Shown piece by piece: positions 1-5,468 of a DNA stretch of 7,021 nucleotides; position 1 is the first letter of the stretch, and each line of letters opens with the position of its first letter. Both the position numbers and the translations under genes were made by a program. The notes beneath the pieces are model-generated. The model saw only the letters and a program-made list of their open reading frames with translations. It was not told the DNA's origin and did no database searches. Source of the stretch: Pseudomonadota bacterium (lineage in GTDB: Bacteria; Pseudomonadota; Gammaproteobacteria; Legionellales; Legionellaceae); NCBI GenBank assembly GCA_021807845.1, contig JAKBCM010000073.1:1-7021 (forward strand), written 5' to 3'.

Positions 1-23
1 CTCACCCTTAAGGCGTGCAGCGT

Positions 24-51
24 ATTCTACTCATCTATCCTTGCTTGTCAA
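24..51 (-). promoter_or_regulatory. Strong sigma70 promoter facing out of the window, probably rRNA operon P1
   Basis: On the minus strand a perfect -35 hexamer TTGACA (46-51) is followed after 16 bp by TAGAAT (24-29), five of six matches to the -10 consensus. The next bases, ACGCTGCACGCC, are a G+C-rich discriminator of the kind seen at stringently controlled stable-RNA promoters. Initiation would fall near 16-18. It lies about 160 bp beyond the tyrS stop, on the same strand. In Pseudomonas (from memory) a 16S rRNA gene follows tyrS directly, so an rRNA operon to the left is the best inference. No rRNA sequence is present in the window itself. Confidence 0.75.
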
Positions 52-55
52 TCTA

Positions 56-93
56 TTTTTACTGCTTTTTTTAGAATTTAGTGCGTTTTTTTT
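56..93 (-). promoter_or_regulatory. Phased A-tracts upstream of the outward promoter (UP-element-like)
   Basis: Reading on the minus strand, three A-tracts lie just upstream of the TTGACA box: positions 56-60, 66-72 and 86-93. Their centres (about 58, 69 and 89.5) are 11 and 20-21 bp apart, close to one and two helical turns, with another AT-rich patch (74-80) in the gap. This spacing predicts intrinsic bending, and the position fits an UP element contacted by the RNA polymerase alpha C-terminal domains. The function is inferred from position and composition. Confidence 0.6.
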
Positions 94-99
94 AGCGGG

Positions 100-138
100 C
101 GGATGATCTGTCATGCATCCGATTCATCATGCGTCCGA
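100..138. repeat. Small hairpin plus 12-nt tandem-like repeat
   Basis: CGGATG (100-105) can pair with CATCCG (116-121) across a 10-nt loop. The right part of this hairpin belongs to a 12-nt direct repeat: TCATGCATCCGA (111-122) recurs as TCATGCGTCCGA (127-138), 11 of 12 identical with a 16-bp period. The patch sits between the long stem-loop after tyrS and the A-tracts of the outward promoter. It could be a protein-binding site for rRNA promoter control or part of the tyrS 3' end; neither is demonstrated. Confidence 0.5.
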
Positions 139-143
139 GCTTC

Positions 144-192
144 CACAGAACTGAACCGAACCGTGACCATCACGGTTCGGTTCAGTTCTGTG
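144..192. repeat. 49-nt perfect stem-loop (22-bp arms) just after tyrS
   Basis: Arms 144-165 and 171-192 are exact reverse complements over 22 bp. They are separated by ACCAT, of which the outer A and T can also pair. Each arm contains a GAACC doublet (GAACCGAACC in the left arm). The structure begins about 20 bp downstream of the tyrS stop codon and therefore probably forms the 3' end of its transcript. It lacks a U-tract on either strand, so it is not a canonical intrinsic terminator. An RNase III or 3'-stabilising structure, or a member of a dispersed palindromic repeat family, are alternatives. Confidence 0.9.
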
Positions 193-211
193 CTCATGGT
201 ATAACAGATGG

Positions 212-1408
212 TTACTGTAATTTTAACTTAGCTAAGCGCCTCTTACCTACCTGCACTATATAAGTATGGCCAAGCTCTAACTTCAATGAAGGATCATCAA
301 TGCGCTCACCATCAATTTTTACTGCACCTTGATTAATCAAACGAATTGACTCAGACGTGCTTTTGGTCAAATTGGCCTGTTTTAAAAGTTGGGCGATACT
401 GCTCATAGGTTCATAAGCAATCATTTCCGTTTCAAGATCTTCGGGTAATATTTTTTGTTGAAAACGCTGCACAAATGACTGATGTGCAAGTTCTGCATCT
501 TTCTTATGATGAAATCGAGTGACTATTTCTTTTGCAAACTCTATTTTTACATCGCGTGGATTGAGTCCCTCTGCCACAGACTTTTTCATAGCAGCGATGT
601 CTCTAGTGCTTTTAAAACTGAGTAAATCGATGTATCGCCACATGAGCTCATCTGAAATGGACATCAGTTTCCCAAACATCATGTCCGCGTCTTCAGCAAT
701 CCCGACATAATTATGAAGAGATTTTGACATTTTTTTTACACCATCTAACCCTTCTATTAAAGGAGTCATCATCACCACTTGCGGCTCTTGACCATAATGC
801 TTTTGTAATTCACGCCCCATTAATAAGTTAAACTTTTGATCCGTCCCCCCCAATTCAATATCTGCTTTGAGTTCTAATGAATCATATCCTTGTAGCAAAG
901 GATATAGAAATTCATGAATCGCAATCGGTTGCCCTGTGGTGTAGCGCTTATGAAAATCATCTCTTTCTAACATTCTTGCAACGGTGTGAGTCGCAGCCAA
1001 CCTTATCATATCTGCCGCATCCATCCGACCTAACCATTGGGAATTAAACACAACGGTTGTTTTTTCTGGATCAAGAATTTTAAACACTTGGTGTTGATAT
1101 GTTTTAGCATTTTCGATAACCTCATCTTCTGTCAACGGAGTGCGAGTCACATTCTTTCCAGTTGGATCACCAATCATCGCAGTAAAATCACCGACCAAAA
1201 AAATGACTTCATGTCCATAATGTTGGAATTGTCGCAGTTTATTGATCAAAACTGTGTGGCCAATATGAAGATCAGGCGCCGTAGGATCAAAGCCTGCCTT
1301 TATTTTTAAAGATTTACCCTTTTCTAATTTTTTCTTAAATTCATGCTCTGGAAGCACTTCTTCAATGCCCCGAAGCAAGTCATTACACATTGTTTCTTCA
1401 TTTGTCAT
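212..1408 (-). CDS. tyrS: Tyrosyl-tRNA synthetase, TyrZ type (EC 6.1.1.1)
   Basis: This cytoplasmic class I aminoacyl-tRNA synthetase activates tyrosine with ATP and charges tRNA-Tyr. The 398-residue product has the HIGH signature at 48-51 within [10 protein letters not shown], a tyrosine-pocket stretch near 163-194 ([16 protein letters not shown], then [10 protein letters not shown]), KMSKS at 226-230 and a C-terminal S4 RNA-binding domain from about 335. By eye it matches the Pseudomonas TyrZ-like form ([19 protein letters not shown]) and not the E. coli TyrS form. The frame stays open 37 codons further upstream, but that stretch has no family similarity and runs into the divergent gene. 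I chose ATG at 1408, which begins [10 protein letters not shown] and has AAAAAGG about 10 nt upstream; ATG at 1390 is a possible alternative. A long stem-loop follows the stop, and the probable rRNA promoter lies beyond it. Confidence 0.97.
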   Translation of the reverse strand: MTNEETMCNDLLRGIEEVLPEHEFKKKLEKGKSLKIKAGFDPTAPDLHIGHTVLINKLRQFQHYGHEVIFLVGDFTAMIGDPTGKNVTRTPLTEDEVIENAKTYQHQVFKILDPEKTTVVFNSQWLGRMDAADMIRLAATHTVARMLERDDFHKRYTTGQPIAIHEFLYPLLQGYDSLELKADIELGGTDQKFNLLMGRELQKHYGQEPQVVMMTPLIEGLDGVKKMSKSLHNYVGIAEDADMMFGKLMSISDELMWRYIDLLSFKSTRDIAAMKKSVAEGLNPRDVKIEFAKEIVTRFHHKKDAELAHQSFVQRFQQKILPEDLETEMIAYEPMSSIAQLLKQANLTKSTSESIRLINQGAVKIDGERIDDPSLKLELGHTYIVQVGKRRLAKLKLQ

Positions 1409-1431
1409 AGCAGCAAAACCTTTTTTAATGA

Positions 1432-1460
1432 TTGACCTAACTCCATACTGCGGGTATCTT
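1432..1460 (+). promoter_or_regulatory. Sigma70 promoter for the M23 peptidase gene
   Basis: TTGACC (1432-1437) and TATCTT (1455-1460) are separated by exactly 17 bp, giving initiation near 1467 and a leader of about 26 nt before the ATG at 1493. It lies in the 84-bp gap between tyrS and the peptidase gene, so the tyrS promoter must overlap the same DNA on the other strand. I did not find a convincing minus-strand match. Confidence 0.6.
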
Positions 1461-1483
1461 AGCCCGGATAAATTGTTCCGGCT
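1461..1483. repeat. Bulged inverted repeat in the divergent region
   Basis: AGC-C-CGGA pairs with TCCG-GCT around an 8-nt A/T-rich loop, giving seven base pairs with one bulged C. It starts immediately after the -10 hexamer of the plus-strand promoter and would lie in the leader of the peptidase mRNA, close to its start codon. It could be a regulator site shared with tyrS or a weak RNA hairpin. Confidence 0.35.
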
Positions 1484-1492
1484 AGAGCATAA

Positions 1493-2818
1493 ATGCACCA
1501 ACGACCAAAAGTCATACAAAAAAAATCTGCCAAGCCTTCGCTATTATTAGCCTTTATTGGTTTAATGGCTTCTATTGTTATTTCTTATTTTCTGATCAAT
1601 GGTCACTTTTATAAAAAAGCCGCGCACTATGCGAATAAACCATTGTCACTTCCTGAAATGAATTCAGATGAAGACGATACCAATCCCTCGCCTGAAGAAA
1701 ATGCGTGGACAATCATTGAAACGCATGCGGGCGATTCCTTAGCTAGCGTTTTTAAAAAAGCAGGCCTCAGTCGTCAAACCCTACAGGCTGTTTTAAACAA
1801 CAATCCACATGCAAAAAAATTAGCAAATTTAAAACCTAATCAACAAATACAACTGCTCATAGAAAACCAAGTATTGGAAAAACTCGTTTTTCCAATTTCA
1901 ACAACCCAATTTCTTGTAGTCTCTCGCGAGGGTAAAAATTACGCCGCTAAGATTAAGTCGCGCAAGATGGATAGTCATCAAGATTATGTCACCGCTACCG
2001 TTCGTGGCTCTCTATATGGTACTGCAAAGCGCATGCACATTCCCTATAGCCTTATCAGACAAATGTCTGACATTTTCAATTGGCAGATTGATTTTATCAA
2101 AGACATCCGTGTGGGTGATCAATTTACTATCCTCTATGAGGCAAATTATATTGATGATAAATTGGTGAGTACAGGTGATATCCTTGCGGTCACCTATACC
2201 AATCGCGGCAAACGGTATCAAGCGATTCGACATGAAAGTCTTTCAGGAGATGTCGATTACTTCACTCCCAAAGGCGAGAGCTTAAAAAAAGCATTTTCAC
2301 GCTATCCCATCCAATTTAGTCATATCAGTTCAACCTATAGCTTATCAAGAAAACATCCTATCCTACATTATAGTCGGCCTCATCGAGGAGTTGATTTGGC
2401 AGCGTCAATAGGAACACCCGTCCATGCAACCGGTAATGGTCGTGTGGCCATGATTGGCCGCCAAAATGGATATGGCAATATGGTGAAAGTGGTTCATGAC
2501 AAAACTTATTCATCTATCTATGGCCATTTACTCAAGTTTCAAAAAGGATTGGCAAAAGGAGATCGCGTCAAGCGTGGGCAGGTGATTGGATACGTAGGAC
2601 AATCAGGATTAGCCACAGGCCCTCATTGTCACTACGAGCTACATATCAATCATCAACCCAAAAATCCGTCCACAGTGCTATTACCTCGCGCAGCTCCTGT
2701 ATCAAAGCGTGAACTGGCTTCTTTTCTTGCCCGTTCAAACACACTCCTGGCTCAATTAAAACTCTATGAGGATGCAAGCCTCGCTGCTATTGGGAAGAAA
2801 TCAGCAGATACCGCCTAG
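1493..2818 (+). CDS. mepM: MepM-like M23 murein DD-endopeptidase, membrane anchored
   Basis: This is a zinc metallopeptidase predicted to cleave D-Ala-mDAP crosslinks in periplasmic peptidoglycan so that new strands can be inserted. Residues 1-15 are basic and 16-36 form an N-terminal membrane anchor. An OapA/LysM-like segment occupies about 72-145 ([20 protein letters not shown]), and a Csd3-like middle domain runs to about 265. The LytM/M23 domain covers about 280-395, with H297-x3-D301 in [11 protein letters not shown]345 in IYGH, and H378-x-H380 in GPHCHYELH, so the zinc and catalytic histidines are intact. At 441 residues it matches the length of E. coli MepM (about 440). The next in-frame Met lies inside the anchor, which supports this start, although the ribosome site is weak. 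It is divergent from tyrS, as in Pseudomonas (from memory). A 10-bp palindrome, CGCCTAGGCG, straddles the stop codon. Confidence 0.92.
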   Translation: MHQRPKVIQKKSAKPSLLLAFIGLMASIVISYFLINGHFYKKAAHYANKPLSLPEMNSDEDDTNPSPEENAWTIIETHAGDSLASVFKKAGLSRQTLQAVLNNNPHAKKLANLKPNQQIQLLIENQVLEKLVFPISTTQFLVVSREGKNYAAKIKSRKMDSHQDYVTATVRGSLYGTAKRMHIPYSLIRQMSDIFNWQIDFIKDIRVGDQFTILYEANYIDDKLVSTGDILAVTYTNRGKRYQAIRHESLSGDVDYFTPKGESLKKAFSRYPIQFSHISSTYSLSRKHPILHYSRPHRGVDLAASIGTPVHATGNGRVAMIGRQNGYGNMVKVVHDKTYSSIYGHLLKFQKGLAKGDRVKRGQVIGYVGQSGLATGPHCHYELHINHQPKNPSTVLLPRAAPVSKRELASFLARSNTLLAQLKLYEDASLAAIGKKSADTA

Positions 2819-2877
2819 GCGTCTTATATAAGCTCAACCGCATTGTCACCACACCCTAATAATAACCATGCGTGATC

Positions 2878-2883
2878 TATACT
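2878..2883 (+). promoter_or_regulatory. Candidate -10 box for the small gene
   Basis: TATACT matches five of six consensus positions and lies 19 bp before the small ORF's ATG, which would give a leader of roughly 13 nt. No good -35 hexamer is present at 16-18 bp spacing, so this is a weak call. Confidence 0.3.
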
Positions 2884-2902
2884 GAAATATAAAGAGTCCT
2901 AA

Positions 2903-3046
2903 ATGGAATATGAGCATGAAGCGCTACGAAGATATATGTTGGAATCGAGCGGCCCTAAGTCTGTTGTTCCTGATGAAATGTTAAAACGATGCCAAGCAAG
3001 TGCAGATTTAACAGAGATAAGTACGCCTAAAAATACTTCGAGATAA
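2903..3046 (+). CDS. Candidate small protein, 47 residues, unrecognised
   Basis: An ATG preceded by AAAGAG with a 6-nt gap (five of six matches to AAGGAG) opens a 47-codon frame ending in TAA. The product begins MEYEHEALRRYMLESSG and continues with a SVVPDEMLKRC segment. It is charged, has a single Cys at residue 30, and has no signal peptide or membrane segment; two short amphipathic helices are plausible. It lies between the peptidase gene and the convergent spmB stop, in what would otherwise be a 272-bp gap. The ribosome site, the upstream -10-like TATACT and the soluble composition favour a real gene, but its size makes a chance ORF possible. Confidence 0.5.
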   Translation: MEYEHEALRRYMLESSGPKSVVPDEMLKRCQASADLTEISTPKNTSR

Positions 3047-3090
3047 CCAATTAGAACAATTTGGGTTGACAATTGGGCTTTGAACGTTCT

Positions 3091-3627
3091 TCATCCTATA
3101 AAAAAATACCGACAGATCACAAGCGTAGCTACAACACCTGCAAAATCGGCCAATAACCCTGCGGGAATGGCGTGACGCGTCCGTTTAATACCGACTGCAC
3201 CAAAATAGACAGCAATCACATAAAAAGTTGTTTCTGTACTTCCCATGAGCGTTGCAGCCGTCTTTGAAATAAATGAGTCACCACCATGCTCATGAATTAA
3301 TTCAGCCATCACCCCAGTTGCTGCACTCCCTGAAAAAGGTCTAATCAGTGCTAGAGGTAGAAGCTCTGAAGGCATGCCAATCGCTGAGAGAAGGGGGGCA
3401 AAAAACTGGTTGAGCAACTCAAAAAAACCCGAAGCACGAAGCATGCCTATGGCCACCAACATGGCCACCAAGTAAGGGATGATATTGACACTGGTCTCAA
3501 ACCCTTGTTTTGCTCCCACAATAAAGGCATCAAAAACGTTGATTTTTTTTAAAACCCCATAAAAAGGGATACCAACGACGAAGGCCAGTAGGAACCAATT
3601 GGAGAGTTGATTAGCAATAGAATTCAT
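3091..3627 (-). CDS. spmB: Spore maturation protein B homologue
   Basis: This is an inner-membrane protein of the SpmB family (nucleoside-recognition/Gate domain), 178 residues, which is full length. Hydrophobic segments lie near 9-27, 46-66, 70-84, 130-147 and 155-176. Family hallmarks are visible: FIVGAKQGFETSVNIIPYLV near 35-54, RPFSGSAA at 96-103 and GSTETTFYVIAVYFG at 129-143. In Bacillus, SpmA and SpmB affect spore core dehydration, but homologues occur in many non-sporing bacteria where their role is unsettled; transport of a small molecule or ion is the usual guess. Its ATG overlaps the spmA stop in an ATGA junction, so the two are translationally coupled and probably act together. 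Transcription would end near 3050-3090, convergent with the small ORF, but no clear terminator is visible. Confidence 0.93.
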   Translation of the reverse strand: MNSIANQLSNWFLLAFVVGIPFYGVLKKINVFDAFIVGAKQGFETSVNIIPYLVAMLVAIGMLRASGFFELLNQFFAPLLSAIGMPSELLPLALIRPFSGSAATGVMAELIHEHGGDSFISKTAATLMGSTETTFYVIAVYFGAVGIKRTRHAIPAGLLADFAGVVATLVICRYFFIG

Positions 3628-4229
3628 AAGTTATCCGCATCTTTTATACGATAAATGGGTAATTTGGCGAGTTGTTTTACAGAAATAATCGCAACAAGGG
3701 TTGAAATAGAGGAAGCAAACATGGAGGTCACAATCACACTGGTTGGGTGCAAACTACCATTTGCAGCTAATATTGCAATCGCGGTGGCTGGAATGAGTTG
3801 CACACTTGAGGTATTGATAGCCAAAAAAGTACACATGGCATTACTTGCCGTATGAATATGGGTATTCAATCGTTGCAACTCCTTCATTGCCTGTAATCCA
3901 AAGGGTGTAGCGGCATTTGCAAGCCCTAACATGTTTGCCGAGATATTCATCAACATCGCGCCCATAGCAGGATCATCTACTGGAACTTCAGGAAAAAGAC
4001 GACGCATGATAGGCCTTAAAGCCCGAGAAAGCACACTCACCAAACCAGACTCCGATGCAACTCCCATGATCCCTAGCCAAAGCGATAAGACACCAGCCAA
4101 TCCAAGCGCGATTTCAAACCCAAGCTTTGCGGAATTGGTAACTGATTGCACCACCAAATCAATTCGCCCAAGAATCCCGCCCACAATCACAGATATGAAT
4201 ATCATGGCTAACCAGATAGCATTAAGCAC
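3624..4229 (-). CDS. spmA: Spore maturation protein A homologue
   Basis: This is the membrane partner of SpmB, 201 residues, with the nucleoside-recognition domain signature NISANMLGLANAATPFG at 95-111. Hydrophobic stretches lie near 2-20, 37-57, 92-112, 132-155 and 162-185. The start is GTG at 4229. It is fixed by GGGAGAG immediately upstream with 4 nt spacing and by an in-frame stop just before it. It is the first gene of the spmA-spmB pair. A perfect 8-1-8 dyad lies 12 bp upstream, in the short region shared with the divergent DUF1460 gene. Nothing else in the window suggests sporulation. Confidence 0.93.
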   Translation of the reverse strand: MLNAIWLAMIFISVIVGGILGRIDLVVQSVTNSAKLGFEIALGLAGVLSLWLGIMGVASESGLVSVLSRALRPIMRRLFPEVPVDDPAMGAMLMNISANMLGLANAATPFGLQAMKELQRLNTHIHTASNAMCTFLAINTSSVQLIPATAIAILAANGSLHPTSVIVTSMFASSISTLVAIISVKQLAKLPIYRIKDADNL

Positions 4230-4241
4230 CTTACTCTCCCA

Positions 4242-4258
4242 AGAAACGTGACGTTTCT
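4242..4258. promoter_or_regulatory. Perfect 17-bp dyad, probable operator between spmA and the DUF1460 gene
   Basis: AGAAACGT and ACGTTTCT are exact inverted copies flanking a single central G. The site lies in the 82-bp divergent intergenic region, immediately upstream of the spmA ribosome site and about 53 bp before the DUF1460 start codon. Its position suits repression of spmA and possible shared control of both directions. Candidate plus-strand -10 boxes are TATTTT (4283-4288) and TGTAAT (4291-4296, 18 bp after ATGACA), neither strong. A short RNA hairpin in the spmA leader is an alternative reading. Confidence 0.6.
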
Positions 4259-4311
4259 ATGTTGTTATGACAAACTAACTTGTATTTTTTTGTAATAGGA
4301 AGCAACTCAAC

Positions 4312-5271
4312 ATGATACATCATCTCCATTTTTTCAAACCACTTCTTTTCATCTTTTTCATTTTTCTATCATCGCCACTTTTCGCCGAAAACCAAGAACA
4401 ACAGGCGAATCAAGACATCACTCAGCTCTACCACCACCTTAAGAATCAATCGATTCCTGACATGTCCACGCGTATTGAACGCATCAGCAGGGCATTTTTA
4501 GGCAAACCTTATCTCCTCGGTTCTTTGGGAGAAGGAGCACAAGGCCATTATGACCAATCCCCTCTTTATCGTACTGATGCTTTTGACTGTGAAACCTTTG
4601 TGGATACAGTCCTGGCTTTAGCAATTGCTACTGACCAAATGCAATTTAAACACATGATGAACCAAATTCGTTACCGCAATGGTCTGGTTTCCTTTACATC
4701 CCGCAATCATTTTACTTGTCTTGATTGGAATCGAAATAACCAACGCCAAGGCTTTGTAAAAGACATTACAACAACCATTCGAGATAAAAACAACAAAGAA
4801 GTTGCCCGTTTTGCTCGCGCCCTGATCGATAAGCCTGCATGGTATCAGCATATGACAGACACTCAGATCCATATTCAAGGCCTCGATGCAAAACAAAAAC
4901 AAAAGCGTCTCCATACTTTACAACAAGAGGGCGCTCAATTACCAAAAAGCACCTCTACTATTCCCTATATACCACTAAGCATTTTGTTTGATAGAAATGG
5001 ACAAGCCAATCCATACCTATTTCACCAGATCCCGAATGCCGCTATCATCGAAATTGTTCGTCCTAATTGGGACTTGACCCCCCAAATAGGTACTCACTTA
5101 AATATTTCACATTTAGGGTTCGCCTTTTGGAAGAAAGATGTGCTTATTTTTCGAGAGGCTTCATCTACACATGGGCAAGTGGTCGATGTTTCACTGATTG
5201 ATTATCTTCGTGATACAATCAAAAGTCCTACGATCAAAGGGATTAACATACAAATCGTATTGCCAAAGTAA
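4312..5271 (+). CDS. Exported DUF1460 protein, N-acetylmuramoyl-L-alanine amidase-like
   Basis: This 319-residue protein belongs to the DUF1460 family, which adopts an NlpC/P60-like cysteine-hydrolase fold and is usually annotated as an amidase-like enzyme acting on muropeptides. Residues 1-25 look like a cleavable signal peptide (hydrophobic core FFKPLLFIFFIFL, cleavage after PLFA), so it should be periplasmic. The nucleophile motif is FDCETFVDTVLALA with Cys93, and the probable catalytic His is H267 in NISHLGFAF. An insertion rich in Lys/Gln (about 190-212) separates the halves. AGGA lies 11 nt before the ATG, a slightly long spacing. It is divergent from spmAB across a region containing a perfect dyad, which suggests co-regulation. 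Substrate specificity is not visible from sequence. Confidence 0.88.
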   Translation: MIHHLHFFKPLLFIFFIFLSSPLFAENQEQQANQDITQLYHHLKNQSIPDMSTRIERISRAFLGKPYLLGSLGEGAQGHYDQSPLYRTDAFDCETFVDTVLALAIATDQMQFKHMMNQIRYRNGLVSFTSRNHFTCLDWNRNNQRQGFVKDITTTIRDKNNKEVARFARALIDKPAWYQHMTDTQIHIQGLDAKQKQKRLHTLQQEGAQLPKSTSTIPYIPLSILFDRNGQANPYLFHQIPNAAIIEIVRPNWDLTPQIGTHLNISHLGFAFWKKDVLIFREASSTHGQVVDVSLIDYLRDTIKSPTIKGINIQIVLPK

Positions 5272-5306
5272 CATATGAACTATATTTAATACATAGAATG
5301 ATGTAT

Positions 5307-5319
5307 GCCCCGAAGGGGC
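5307..5319 (+). terminator. GC hairpin after the DUF1460 gene, possibly a truncated terminator
   Basis: GCCCC-GAA-GGGGC forms a compact 5-bp G/C stem with a 3-nt loop, 35 bp after the stop codon. The usual U-tract is missing; the following TGTCTCTTA is only partly U-rich and belongs to an IS-end-like sequence that begins at the very next base. This may be an intrinsic terminator whose tail was displaced by a mobile-element insertion. Confidence 0.45.
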
Positions 5320-5338
5320 CTGTCTCTTAATCACAAGT
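5320..5338 (+). mobile_element. Solo IS50/Tn5-like terminal repeat (IS4 superfamily relic)
   Basis: CTGTCTCTTAATCACAAGT matches the IS50 outer end CTGACTCTTATACACAAGT at 16 of 19 positions and the hyperactive mosaic end at 15 of 19 (sequences recalled from knowledge). Orientation places the element's interior to the right, towards the radical SAM gene. No transposase frame and no good second end are present. A poor 12-of-19 candidate for the opposite end lies at 5378-5396. It is probably the remnant of a deleted element or part of a short non-autonomous one. Confidence 0.55.
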
Positions 5339-5468
5339 CTTGAAGCTTGGTGAAAAGTCAGATTTGAGCGCAGATTGACAGATGAACAAGAGTCAAAGGG
5401 GGCTGAGGCACAGAGGACGACATAAAATGGGGGTGGGCGCAGTTTTCTTTTTTAAATAGGATTCCATC
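5339..5468 (+). other. Purine-rich leader region of the radical SAM gene
   Basis: This stretch has no credible ORF. It contains three CAGAT words (5359, 5371, 5379) and a TTGACA at 5375-5380 with no matching -10. A purine-rich run follows (about 5394-5435, including a G5 tract at each side), then a T-rich run and an AGGA ribosome site at 5458-5461. In-frame TAG at 5457-5459 shows that no N-terminal domain of the downstream enzyme is hidden here in the same frame. Confidence 0.4.

Noticed and set aside
1409..1519. 37-codon N-terminal extension of the tyrS frame
   Set aside because: It has no family similarity, it overlaps the divergent peptidase start, and ATG at 1408 gives the normal TyrRS length.
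2012..2233. Minus-strand ORF inside the M23 gene, and the plus-strand ORF at 1986-2168
   Set aside because: Both are shadows of the MepM-like middle domain.
2812..2821. CGCCTAGGCG palindrome at the M23 stop as a terminator
   Set aside because: It has no loop and no U-tract; it is a short palindrome that may be chance.
3047..3076. CCAATT...AATTGG inverted repeat as a bidirectional terminator between the small ORF and spmB
   Set aside because: A 6-bp A/T-rich stem with an 18-nt loop and no T-tract is too weak to call.
3931..4251. Plus-strand 106-codon ORF opposite spmA (and 3655-3855)
   Set aside because: Antisense shadows of a clear SpmA coding frame; their compositions show no domain or signal, and spmA's own start and ribosome site are well supported.
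4618..4914. Minus-strand 98-codon ORF inside the DUF1460 gene
   Set aside because: It lies wholly opposite a well-supported exported protein and has no recognisable features.
5375..5380. TTGACA upstream of the RlmN-like gene as a promoter
   Set aside because: At 15-19 bp downstream there is only a G-rich run, with no -10-like hexamer.
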